Assembly: GCA_030829155.1 (NCBI GenBank)
Contig: JAURBD010000016.1
Coordinates: 1 to 23,711, forward strand
Length of the DNA: 23,711 nucleotides
Reading direction: 5' to 3'
DNA from: Flavobacteriaceae bacterium
GTDB taxonomy: Bacteria > Bacteroidota > Bacteroidia > Flavobacteriales > Flavobacteriaceae
How positions within the stretch are numbered: the first letter of the stretch is position 1; each line of letters starts with the position of its first letter. Both the position numbers and the translations under genes were made by a program. The notes under the pieces are model-generated. The model saw nothing but the letters and a program-made list of their open reading frames with translations, was not told where the DNA came from and did not search any database. This document shows positions 7,307 through 14,165 of the stretch, one piece after another.

Positions 7307-8278
7307 ATGTTACTTAAACAAATTCATGCAATATGGAATCCCGAGTGCTATCACGGTTGGGGAAAGTCTAAAAAATTTTTTGAAGGCTGGTATTACAAAA
7401 TAATAAGTCCAGGTCAAAAAAATGCATTTGCAATCATCCCTGGAATTGCAATGAATGAAAATGGGGATAAACAAGCTTTTATTCAAGTCTTAGACGGGAA
7501 AAAACTCGAAGCTTCTTATCATAAATTTGATGCTCAAGAATTTATTCCTAAACCTAAGAGACATGATTTACAAATTGGGGGAAATCGTTTTACAAACGAT
7601 AGTATTGAGCTTGATTTACCCAGCCTAAAAGGGCATTTAAGGTTTAAATACAGATTTCCATGGTCCAGTAGTTGGCATTCACCGGGTATCATGGGCCCTT
7701 TTTCTTTTGTTCCTTTTATGGAATGTTATCATGGTATTTTGAGTATGGATCATAGTATAGAGGGAAGCCTAATTCATCAGAATAAACTCGTTTCTTTTGA
7801 ACAAGGTAGAGGTTATATAGAAAAAGATTGGGGACATTCTTTTCCAGAAGCATATATTTGGATGCAAAGCAATCATTTTAGTCGATCAGGAATATCCTTC
7901 AAAGCATCGATTGCTAAAATCCCCTGGATGGGAACATCTTTTATCGGAAACATTGCTGGGGTTCTGATCAATGGAAATCTTATTGAATTTACAACGTATA
8001 ACCGATCTCAATTGAAGCAATGTTCTGTTTCTAAAAAAGAAGTCGTTATCAAAATGGAAAATCGTTCTCACAAACTTTGGATTCGAGCAGAACGAGAAAA
8101 AGCAACTCCATTGGCTGCACCAATTGCTGGTTTTATGGATGCTCGAATTGAAGAAAGTATGAATGCTAAAATTCACCTAAAATTAATGCTTAAAAAAACT
8201 GGAGAAATCTTGTTGGAAGATAAGGGGACATCTGCAGGAATTGAAGTGGCAGGAAATTTTGCTGTTTTACTAAAATAG
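7307..8278 (+). CDS. Tocopherol cyclase family protein
   Basis: This 323-residue protein without signal peptide resembles plant and cyanobacterial tocopherol cyclase (VTE1), which closes the chromanol ring of vitamin E precursors. The landmarks are at the N-terminus (NPECYHGW and KKFFEGWYYKI), SWHSPGIMGPFSF and ECYHGILSMDH in the middle, and GRGYIEKDWGHSFP followed by YIWMQSNHF, the most characteristic part of the family. Length matches the bacterial homologues and is shorter than the plant enzyme. Flavobacteria are not known to make tocopherol, so the real substrate is unknown; an isoprenoid quinol such as menaquinol is one speculative choice. It is the third gene of the channel-DUF6503 operon, which suggests a membrane-associated role. 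Confidence 0.85.
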   Translation: MLLKQIHAIWNPECYHGWGKSKKFFEGWYYKIISPGQKNAFAIIPGIAMNENGDKQAFIQVLDGKKLEASYHKFDAQEFIPKPKRHDLQIGGNRFTNDSIELDLPSLKGHLRFKYRFPWSSSWHSPGIMGPFSFVPFMECYHGILSMDHSIEGSLIHQNKLVSFEQGRGYIEKDWGHSFPEAYIWMQSNHFSRSGISFKASIAKIPWMGTSFIGNIAGVLINGNLIEFTTYNRSQLKQCSVSKKEVVIKMENRSHKLWIRAEREKATPLAAPIAGFMDARIEESMNAKIHLKLMLKKTGEILLEDKGTSAGIEVAGNFAVLLK

Positions 8279-8284
8279 GTTAAC

Positions 8285-8446
8285 TCATTTTCTGAGAAAC
8301 CTCAGGTAAAGGGCGAAAAGACAAAGAAACGATCCCCCAGGTAACAAAAACAATCCTACCAATAAAGGGTAAAATTTCTTGGAGTCCGTTCTTCTAACTG
8401 TGTCTGGGAGCTCATTTAAATGTTCTCTAAAGCTTTTTCTAATCAT
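8285..8446 (-). CDS. Small membrane protein (53 aa), unknown function
   Basis: From the ATG at 8446 this frame encodes 53 residues: a polar, charged N-terminal half (MIRKSFREHLNELPDTVRR), one long hydrophobic segment (FYPLLVGLFLLPGGSFLCLF) that includes PGG, and a basic C-terminus (RFLRK). That pattern fits a single-pass inner-membrane protein with a bend or hairpin. Two TAnnTTTG-like boxes precede it on the minus strand (8462-8469 and 8491-8498). It ends 6 bases from the convergent tocopherol-cyclase-like gene and is divergent from the SulP gene. I do not know the family, and being a chance ORF is not excluded. Confidence 0.5.
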   Translation of the reverse strand: MIRKSFREHLNELPDTVRRTDSKKFYPLLVGLFLLPGGSFLCLFALYLRFLRK

Positions 8447-8461
8447 AGAGTAATTCTTAAT

Positions 8462-8498
8462 CAAATTTAAGTTACTTTTTTCAAGGGATGCAAATTTA
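8462..8498 (-). promoter_or_regulatory. Two candidate -7 boxes (TAAATTTG twice) for the 53-aa membrane protein
   Basis: On the minus strand the identical octamer TAAATTTG occurs at 8462-8469 and again at 8491-8498, both matching TAnnTTTG and upstream of the ATG at 8446. The farther copy leaves a more usual leader of about 40 bases. Confidence 0.35.
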
Positions 8499-8573
8499 AT
8501 TTGGATTGAAAATAAAAACATCTAATTAGTATATTTAATCTCTGAAGCTCAAAAACAATAAAATAAGATAACG

Positions 8574-8581
8574 TACTTTTG
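8574..8581 (+). promoter_or_regulatory. Candidate -7 promoter box (TACTTTTG) for SulP
   Basis: TACTTTTG matches the TAnnTTTG consensus and lies only 14 bases before the TTG start at 8596. Transcription starting about 6 bases after the box would leave a leader of roughly 8 bases. If the box is right, the mRNA is almost leaderless, or translation begins at ATG 8647 instead. Confidence 0.4.
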
Positions 8582-8595
8582 TAAAAACAAATTTT

Positions 8596-10338
8596 TTGAA
8601 ACAAATTTTTCCAATACTGCACTGGCTTCCCAGGTACCAAAAAAAGATGATTTGGAATGATGCTGTTTCTGGAACTACAGCCGGAATATTGGCTATTGCT
8701 CAAGGAATGGCTTATGCTATAATTGCAGGACTCCCACCTGTTTTTGGACTTTATGCTGCGTTAACCCCTCAAATTGTTTATGTATTTATGGGTACTTCTC
8801 GACAGCTGTCGATAGGAGCAGTAGCTATGGACTCTTTAATTGTTGCTGCCGGGATTGGAACCCTCAACATTGTTGGAGTTGAGCAATACATAGCAGCAGC
8901 AGTTTTTTTGGCACTTTTAGTAGGCTCAATTCAATTGTTGTTAGGAACCTTTAAGCTTGGTTTTTTAGTGAATTTTCTATCCAAACCCGTTTTGAGTGGA
9001 TTTACCTCTGCTGCTGCGATAATTATTGGACTAAGTCAATTGAAACACATATTAGGTGTTGACATAGCACAAACAAATCAAATTCACGTTCTTTTGAGTG
9101 AAGTTGTCTCGAAAGTTTCACAAACCCACCTGCTCAGTTTTGGTATAGGTATTACAGGGATCGTTTTAATCAAAACTTTTCAAAAAATCAATAAAAAAAT
9201 TCCTGCTATCCTTGTTGTTGTCGTTTTTGGAATCCTGCTTTTGTATTTTACCCAATGGCAACTTAATGGAATTAAGATTGTAGGAAATATACCCCAAGGC
9301 CTTCCAGATTTAAGGATTCCAAGTTTTAACAAGGATCAATTTACAGAGCTTATCCCTGTAGCCATTACATTAGCAATGGTTGGTTTTACCGAGGCAATAT
9401 CAATTGCAAAAGCCATAGAAGAAAGACATACAGAATACGAAATAGATCCCAATCAAGAATTAATTGCACTGGGTAGTGCAAATATCATTGGATCTTTAGC
9501 ACAATCATACCCTGCTACTGCATCATTTTCGAGATCAGCAATTCAAGATCAGGGAGGAGCAAAGTCAGGAATTGCTGCCTTGTTTAGTGCTGGACTTGTA
9601 TTACTCACCTTACTTTTTTTAACCCCTCTTTTTTATTATCTCCCCATACCTATTTTGGCTGCAATCATAATGGTTTCTATTTTTGGATTGGTTGACTTCA
9701 ATTATCCCAAAAAACTATGGGTCAAAAATCGAGAAGAGTGTATTCCTTATTTGTTTACATTCATAATAACAATGACCGTAGGGATTCCACAGGGAATTCT
9801 TTTAGGAGTTCTTATATCTTTGTTGACAATGATCTACCGAACATCTAATCCCCATATTGCGGTGCTTGCCAAAATAAAAGGAACTCATTATTACAAAAAT
9901 ATCAGCCGTTTTGAAGATGATATTGAAACTGATGATCGAATTTTAATTCTCCGATTCGATTCGCAATTATTTTTTGGAAATAAAGACTTATTCAAAAAAG
10001 AATTGTTGAAACAAATCAAAAACAAAGGTGCTGCCTTAGAACTCATCATCATTAATGCAGAAACGATTAATTATATTGACTCAAGTGCGCTCGGTATGCT
10101 CGAAAAAATATTTGATAACCATAAAAACCAGGGGACAAGAATTATGATTGCCGGAGCTACAGGACCAGTCCGCGACATCATTTTTAAGAATGATTTAATC
10201 CAAATAATTGGTGAAGAAAATTTGTTCATTGAGACTTCAGAGGCGGTAAATGCCTTTTTGGAAGGGATAACGAACTCGGATATTCAGAAAAAAATAACCC
10301 TACAAAGTAAAACAGATACAAATCTTATTGAAAGATAA
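8596..10338 (+). CDS. SulP family inorganic anion transporter with STAS domain
   Basis: This 580-residue inner-membrane transporter is of the SulP/SLC26 family, whose members move sulfate, bicarbonate or related anions. The N-terminus has the family pattern (ILHWLPRY, then SGTTAGILAIAQGMAYAIIA, GLPPVFGLYAAL). About ten or more hydrophobic helices follow, and a C-terminal STAS domain runs from about residue 447 to 555 with the conserved DSSALGML loop at 495-502. The TTG at 8596 is chosen because WLPRY is conserved at the start of the family; the next ATG at 8647 would remove it. The gene is followed after 19 bases by a persulfide dioxygenase-rhodanese gene, suggesting a sulfur oxyanion such as sulfite, sulfate or thiosulfate as substrate. 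Bicarbonate remains possible. Confidence 0.93.
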   Translation: MKQIFPILHWLPRYQKKMIWNDAVSGTTAGILAIAQGMAYAIIAGLPPVFGLYAALTPQIVYVFMGTSRQLSIGAVAMDSLIVAAGIGTLNIVGVEQYIAAAVFLALLVGSIQLLLGTFKLGFLVNFLSKPVLSGFTSAAAIIIGLSQLKHILGVDIAQTNQIHVLLSEVVSKVSQTHLLSFGIGITGIVLIKTFQKINKKIPAILVVVVFGILLLYFTQWQLNGIKIVGNIPQGLPDLRIPSFNKDQFTELIPVAITLAMVGFTEAISIAKAIEERHTEYEIDPNQELIALGSANIIGSLAQSYPATASFSRSAIQDQGGAKSGIAALFSAGLVLLTLLFLTPLFYYLPIPILAAIIMVSIFGLVDFNYPKKLWVKNREECIPYLFTFIITMTVGIPQGILLGVLISLLTMIYRTSNPHIAVLAKIKGTHYYKNISRFEDDIETDDRILILRFDSQLFFGNKDLFKKELLKQIKNKGAALELIIINAETINYIDSSALGMLEKIFDNHKNQGTRIMIAGATGPVRDIIFKNDLIQIIGEENLFIETSEAVNAFLEGITNSDIQKKITLQSKTDTNLIER

Positions 10339-10357
10339 AACCATTAAAAAAACCTAA

Positions 10358-11764
10358 ATGTTAATCGAACAAATTTATACAGGATGTCTAGCGCAAGGGG
10401 CCTACTATATTGAAAGCCAAGGAGAGGCTGCCATCATAGACCCTTTGCGTGAAATAACACCTTACATCAAAAAAGCAGAAAAAAATGGAGCTCAAATCAA
10501 ATATATTTTTGAAACACATTTTCATGCAGATTTTGTTAGTGGACACCTTAGTTTGTCAAATAGAACAAAGGCTCCAATCGTTTTTGGACCCACAGCTGAG
10601 ACACATTTTGAATCAATAATAGCAAAAGATGGTCAACATTTTGCTCTAGGTGAATTAACTATTGTTGCACTTCACACACCGGGACATACCATCGAAAGTA
10701 CAACCTATTTACTCAAAGACAAAAAGGGAAAAGATCATGCCATTTTTAGTGGAGACACCTTGTTTTTAGGGGATGTTGGACGCCCAGATTTAGCACAAAA
10801 AGGAGCAGAAATGACCCAAGAACAACTTGCGGGAATGCTTTACAAAAGCTTACGGTCCAAAATCATGCCTCTTGCAGATGATGTAATTGTTTATCCAGCA
10901 CATGGTGCTGGTTCTGCTTGCGGGAAAAATCTAAGTAAAGAAACTGTTGGCACCCTAGGAGAACAAAAAAAAATAAATTATGCCCTTCGAGAAAACATGA
11001 CCAAAGCCGAATTTATAAAAGAAGTTACTGAGGGCTTACTGCCTCCTCCTGAGTATTTTCCATTAAATGTCAAAATGAACAAAGAAGGTTATGAAGACTT
11101 TGAAGCCGTTATTAAAAGAAGTCAAAAAGAATATTCTGTAGAGGAACTTGAAGAAATTGCCAACCGTTCTGATGCTATTATTTTGGATGTGCGAAGTCAA
11201 GACGAATTTGCCAAAGGGCACATTCCCCAGTCTATTTTTATTGGGCTAGATGGAAGTTTTGCTCCATGGGCAGGAGCTGTTATTGCAAATGTAGACCAGC
11301 CCTTGCTGCTTGTAACTCCCCAAGGAAGAGAACGCGAAGCCATAACTCGGCTTTCGAGGGTGGGCTTTGACCATACTCTAGGCACCCTTAAAGGAGGATT
11401 TGATACTTGGAAAAATTCTGGGAAAGAAACAGATCAGGTAAAATCAATCACAGCTGAGGAATTCAAAAACAGCATTTCTGAAAAAACGGAAATATTTGAC
11501 ATACGAAAACCGGATGAATTCAGATCAGAACGGATTCCACAGGCATTAAGCACTCCGCTGGATTTTATAAACGAACACCTAAACAAATTTCCAAAACAAA
11601 AAGAATTTTATATTTATTGCGCCGGAGGTTATCGCAGTATGATTGCTGCTTCAATTTTGAAAAGAAGAGGGATTCATAACCTATTGAATGTAGAGCTTGG
11701 ATTTAAAGCCATTAAAGAAACGGGCATAAAAACAACGGACTTTATTTGTCCGAGCACTTTATAA
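10358..11764 (+). CDS. Persulfide dioxygenase-rhodanese protein, CstB-like
   Basis: This is a 468-residue cytoplasmic protein. Residues 1 to about 240 form an ETHE1-type metallo-beta-lactamase domain: THFHADFVSGH (53-63), TPGH (His110), SGDTLF (Asp133) and YPAHG (His181). By homology His54, His110 and Asp133 should bind Fe(II). ETHE1 enzymes oxidise glutathione or other persulfides to sulfite. A middle rhodanese-like domain (about 255-355) lacks its active Cys; the loop reads VTPQGRERE. The C-terminal rhodanese (about 362-465) has Cys420 in YCAGGYRS and should be active. The order dioxygenase, pseudo-rhodanese, rhodanese and the size match CstB of Staphylococcus aureus, which turns persulfides into thiosulfate. 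Cys187 in GSACGK may match its extra cysteine. It sits directly after a SulP transporter gene. Confidence 0.9.
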   Translation: MLIEQIYTGCLAQGAYYIESQGEAAIIDPLREITPYIKKAEKNGAQIKYIFETHFHADFVSGHLSLSNRTKAPIVFGPTAETHFESIIAKDGQHFALGELTIVALHTPGHTIESTTYLLKDKKGKDHAIFSGDTLFLGDVGRPDLAQKGAEMTQEQLAGMLYKSLRSKIMPLADDVIVYPAHGAGSACGKNLSKETVGTLGEQKKINYALRENMTKAEFIKEVTEGLLPPPEYFPLNVKMNKEGYEDFEAVIKRSQKEYSVEELEEIANRSDAIILDVRSQDEFAKGHIPQSIFIGLDGSFAPWAGAVIANVDQPLLLVTPQGREREAITRLSRVGFDHTLGTLKGGFDTWKNSGKETDQVKSITAEEFKNSISEKTEIFDIRKPDEFRSERIPQALSTPLDFINEHLNKFPKQKEFYIYCAGGYRSMIAASILKRRGIHNLLNVELGFKAIKETGIKTTDFICPSTL

Positions 11765-11784
11765 GTTCATCAAAAAAAGAAAAG

Positions 11785-12627
11785 ATGAGGACATATTTAA
11801 ATAATTTAGGGCTGAAAAACCAGTCTTCAAATGAACAATTACTAGAGTTTATTTCTCCAGAAGGTGTCTTGTATCTTGTTATGAATCGGCCGGAAGTCCA
11901 CAATGCATTTGATTCTTATCAAATAAAAAAACTTACAAAAGCGCTTGAAAATGCAAAATCTAACCCAAAAGTGAGGGTTGTTGTTTTGGCTGGAGCAGGA
12001 AAAAGCTTTTGTGCTGGAGGTGATATCAATTATATGAAAAGCATGGGCCAAAATTCATTTGAAGAAAACAAAGCCGACGGAAAAGCTCTAGCCCAATTGA
12101 TGAACACACTTTATTGCCATCCCAAACCCACAATTGCTCGAGTAAAGGGTGCTGTTTTTGGTGGAGGCGTGGGATTGGTTTGTTGTTGTGATATTGCTGT
12201 GGGTAGTTCAGACATCAAACTCGCTTTGAGTGAAGTTAAAATTGGAATTATTGCTTCAACCATTTCTCCTTATCTAATAAAAACAGTGGGAACAAAAACA
12301 GCAAAACGTTTTCTGTTGACTGGAGAAACCCTAACTTCTGAAAGTGCTTTAAAACACGGCTTTATTTCTGAAATAACTCAAGAAAATCAACTGGATCACA
12401 CCATCGATATGCTTACCAAAGTACTTTTAAAAAACGGTCCAGAAGCCCTCCAAAAAACCAAAACTTTAATTTTCGAAGTTGCTGACAAAGAGATTGACCA
12501 AAAACTAATTGATTACACTGCCGACTCCATCGCAAAAGTACGATCAAGTTCCGAAGCAAAAGAAGGACTTAGTGCTTTTTTGGAAAAAAGAAAACCCCTT
12601 TGGAATGATTCTTCCCAAAAGAATTAA
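11785..12627 (+). CDS. Enoyl-CoA hydratase/isomerase family, methylglutaconyl-CoA hydratase-like
   Basis: From the ATG at 11785 this is a 280-residue crotonase-fold enzyme. An upstream TTG at 11746 would overlap the previous gene and is less likely. The oxyanion-hole segments are clear: SFCAGGDINYM and GAVFGGGVGLVCCCDIAV. Only one of the two catalytic glutamates of classical enoyl-CoA hydratase is kept, in ALSEVKIGI; the other position, Glu in GGGCEL of the rat enzyme, is Gly in GGGVGL. The string SEVKIGIIASTISPYLI is typical of the methylglutaconyl-CoA and isohexenylglutaconyl-CoA hydratase branch (leucine and terpenoid degradation). It starts 20 bases after the CstB-like gene, so it may share the transcript, without an obvious sulfur link. 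Confidence 0.87.
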   Translation: MRTYLNNLGLKNQSSNEQLLEFISPEGVLYLVMNRPEVHNAFDSYQIKKLTKALENAKSNPKVRVVVLAGAGKSFCAGGDINYMKSMGQNSFEENKADGKALAQLMNTLYCHPKPTIARVKGAVFGGGVGLVCCCDIAVGSSDIKLALSEVKIGIIASTISPYLIKTVGTKTAKRFLLTGETLTSESALKHGFISEITQENQLDHTIDMLTKVLLKNGPEALQKTKTLIFEVADKEIDQKLIDYTADSIAKVRSSSEAKEGLSAFLEKRKPLWNDSSQKN

Positions 12628-12667
12628 ATAACTATCTTTATGTTTATTTTAAAAACTATACAAGTTT

Positions 12668-13519
12668 ATGAGAAAACACTTTTTAAGTGTGATATTTATA
12701 TTTAATTTTATTGTAGTTCTTTCACAATCTCCCTCGGATAGAAACTCCCTTTCAAAAAATAACCTTTACATCTATTGGGGTTGGAATTGGAGCGCTTATA
12801 GCGATTCTAATATTGAATTCAATGGAGACAACCATGCCTTTACTTTGGCTGATGTAACAGCTCAAGACCGTCCTTCCTCTTTCAGTGCAAAAACCTATTT
12901 ACATCCCCTACACATTACCAGCCCTCAGTACAATGTTCGGGTGGGTTATTTTTTTAAGGACCGTTGGGATATTTCGTTTGGGGTAGATCATATGAAATAT
13001 GTTGTAGATCAAAACCAAACGGTTGTTGCTTCTGGATTTATTAACGGAACGGGGACACGTTATGATGGCAATTACGACAACAGCCCGGTAGTAATAGAGC
13101 CTGGATTCCTTGAGTTAGAACATACCGATGGTCTAAATTATGTGAATTTAGAAATTCGAAAACACACCCAACTCATGAAATTTGGAAAATTCGACCTCAA
13201 CGGTCAACTGGGAGGTGGATTTGGTGGATACTATCCTAAAACGGATGCTTCGCTCTTAAATTTTGAACGCAATGATCATTGGCATTGGGCTGGCTTTGGG
13301 ATTCATTTTGTATCGGGATTAAATCTTACTTTCCTTCAACGCCTCTTCATACAAACCGAATTCAAAGGGGGGTATATTAATCTACCCGATATCAAAACCA
13401 CCTCTAGATCAGGGGATGGTGCTAAACAAAAATTTATATTTTCTCAGATCAATATTCTCTTCGGAGGGATTATTAATTTGAATACAAAGAAAAAGAATAC
13501 ACAATCTTCGGAAACATAG
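12668..13519 (+). CDS. Outer-membrane beta-barrel protein, conserved in Bacteroidota
   Basis: This 283-residue protein has a signal peptide (about 1-20, ending VVLSQ). The mature part starts with an aromatic strand (NNLYIYWGWNWSAYSDSNIEF). It continues with alternating strands such as YNVRVGYFFKDRWDISFGVDHMKYVV and LNGQLGGGFGGYYPKTD, then ends with a strand near residue 265-275 and a polar tail (KKKNTQSSET). I recognise this arrangement, including the ISFGVDHMKYV core, from a conserved unnamed Bacteroidota family of outer-membrane proteins. No enzymatic motif is seen. It begins 40 bases after the crotonase gene on the same strand with no terminator seen between them. Its 3' flank is a run of AT palindromes. 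Confidence 0.75.
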   Translation: MRKHFLSVIFIFNFIVVLSQSPSDRNSLSKNNLYIYWGWNWSAYSDSNIEFNGDNHAFTLADVTAQDRPSSFSAKTYLHPLHITSPQYNVRVGYFFKDRWDISFGVDHMKYVVDQNQTVVASGFINGTGTRYDGNYDNSPVVIEPGFLELEHTDGLNYVNLEIRKHTQLMKFGKFDLNGQLGGGFGGYYPKTDASLLNFERNDHWHWAGFGIHFVSGLNLTFLQRLFIQTEFKGGYINLPDIKTTSRSGDGAKQKFIFSQINILFGGIINLNTKKKNTQSSET

Positions 13520-13559
13520 AAAGAGAATATATTTTAATTCAAAATAAACAGAGAGTTCA

Positions 13560-13587
13560 TTAAATATATATTTAAATAAGTATTTAA
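13560..13587. repeat. Two overlapping AT-only palindromes between convergent genes
   Basis: A perfect 16-base palindrome (ttaaatatatatttaa, 13560-13575) shares its last bases with a second inverted repeat (ttaaata-ag-tatttaa, 13572-13587). They lie between the convergent outer-membrane protein gene and the AbrB-like gene, where a bidirectional transcription end would be expected. No GC-rich stem is present, so terminator function is only a guess. Confidence 0.4.
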
Positions 13588-13615
13588 TAAAACCCTTAGT
13601 CCGCCTTTTTAAAGG

Positions 13616-13768
13616 TCAGCAGTTTTTACCTTCATTGATACTTACTATGATCTCTTGCCCTTTTTTCCAGTCGAGATCTTCAAGGTATTCTTTGGGTAGG
13701 GTAAAACTTCTTTGTCCTGCTTTAATAATCTTGCGGTTAAACTTCTCTTTTAGTGATTTTCTTGACAT
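13616..13768 (-). CDS. AbrB/MazE/SpoVT-type small DNA-binding protein (50 aa)
   Basis: The frame from ATG 13768 to TGA 13616 encodes 50 residues. After a basic start (MSRKSLKEKFNRKIIKAGQ) comes RSFTLPKEYLEDLDWKKGQE, followed by IIVSINEGKNC. The pattern K-x-GQRS-x-TLPKEYLEDLxWKKGQE is the swapped-hairpin AbrB/MazE fold: a first strand, the LPKE turn, a short helix and a GDxV-like strand. It can act as an antitoxin or a transition-state type regulator, as a dimer. No toxin gene (PemK, VapC, RelE) is adjacent: on one side is a convergent beta-barrel gene, on the other a tRNA terminator. A TAnnTTTG box lies at 13844-13851. Confidence 0.75.
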   Translation of the reverse strand: MSRKSLKEKFNRKIIKAGQRSFTLPKEYLEDLDWKKGQEIIVSINEGKNC

Positions 13769-13843
13769 GTTAATGATTTGATTGGAGGTTAAAGTTGAGC
13801 AAAAGCTGTCTTGTTATAAAGCCCAAACAATCATCTTCTGATA

Positions 13844-13851
13844 CAAATCTA
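13844..13851 (-). promoter_or_regulatory. Candidate -7 promoter box (TAGATTTG) for the AbrB-like gene
   Basis: Minus-strand TAGATTTG matches TAnnTTTG and would give a leader of about 70 bases. It lies between the tRNA terminator and the AbrB-like ATG, suggesting independent transcription. Confidence 0.35.
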
Positions 13852-13933
13852 GAGAAATACAGTGCAATGGAGGGAAAACGGTTGATGTAATATGGATAAA
13901 ACTCAAAATATCATTTCCTACAAATTTTGATAC

Positions 13934-13974
13934 AAAAAAAACGCAACTATTATCTTTTTAAAGAGTTACGTTTT
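13934..13974 (-). terminator. Rho-independent terminator after tRNA-Leu
   Basis: On the minus strand the arm AAAACGTAACT (13974-13964) pairs with AGTTGCGTTTT (13948-13938) with one mismatch. The second arm runs into a tract of eight T (13941-13934). The position directly after the tRNA gene and the T tract on the correct side make this a convincing terminator. Confidence 0.8.
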
Positions 13975-13981
13975 GATTAAG

Positions 13982-14063
13982 TACCTTGGGTGGGAATCGA
14001 ACCCACACTCCCGAAAGAATTGGATTTTGAATCCAACGCGTCTACCAATTCCGCCACCAAGGC
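13982..14063 (-). tRNA. tRNA-Leu (anticodon CAA)
   Basis: Read on the minus strand, 82 bases fold as a class II tRNA. The acceptor GCCTTGG pairs with CCAAGGT (one G-T pair), the D arm has GCG and CGC around GAATTGGTAGA, and the anticodon arm is TTGGA-TTCAAAA-TCCAA. A long variable arm and the T arm GTGGG-TTCGAAT-CCCAC follow. The anticodon CAA reads UUG leucine codons. The CCA end is not encoded. A TAATTTTG box lies just upstream and a terminator just downstream, so it is a single-gene unit. Confidence 0.95.
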
Positions 14064-14073
14064 AATTGGAGGA

Positions 14074-14081
14074 CAAAATTA
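14074..14081 (-). promoter_or_regulatory. Candidate -7 promoter box (TAATTTTG) of tRNA-Leu
   Basis: Minus-strand TAATTTTG matches TAnnTTTG and sits 10 bases before the mature tRNA 5' end, as expected for a promoter firing a few bases upstream of the tRNA. Confidence 0.55.
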
Positions 14082-14143
14082 GAAAATTATTTTTTCCTAC
14101 CTAAAATAATTGCATTAAAGAGCGGCAGACCTAAAATTATTTT

Positions 14144-14151
14144 TAAATTTG
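14144..14151 (+). promoter_or_regulatory. Candidate -7 promoter box (TAAATTTG) of prs
   Basis: TAAATTTG matches TAnnTTTG and lies 14 bases before the prs ATG at 14166, so the leader would be very short (roughly 8-9 bases). It is divergent from the tRNA promoter about 60 bases away. Confidence 0.45.
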
Positions 14152-14165
14152 CATTCCCTAAATAA

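Noticed and set aside
8279..8320. Short hairpin ctgag-aaac-ctcag as a terminator after the tocopherol-cyclase-like gene
   Set aside because: The stem has only five base pairs and no T tract, and it lies within the 3' end of the convergent 53-aa frame.
8447..8703. Minus-strand frame extending across the SulP start, and the longer version of the 53-aa frame starting upstream of 8446
   Set aside because: The upstream residues are not membrane-protein-like and overlap promoter-like boxes; the frame crossing the SulP start is only a shadow of SulP.
1165..10338. Carbonic anhydrase and SulP as a linked bicarbonate uptake system
   Set aside because: Both genes are in the window, but they are about 7 kb apart on opposite strands with unrelated operons between; SulP has a closer sulfur neighbour.
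13769..13933. A possible extra gene or attachment site next to tRNA-Leu
   Set aside because: Apart from one -7-like box I see no open frame with coding character, no repeat of the tRNA 3' end, and no integrase in the window.
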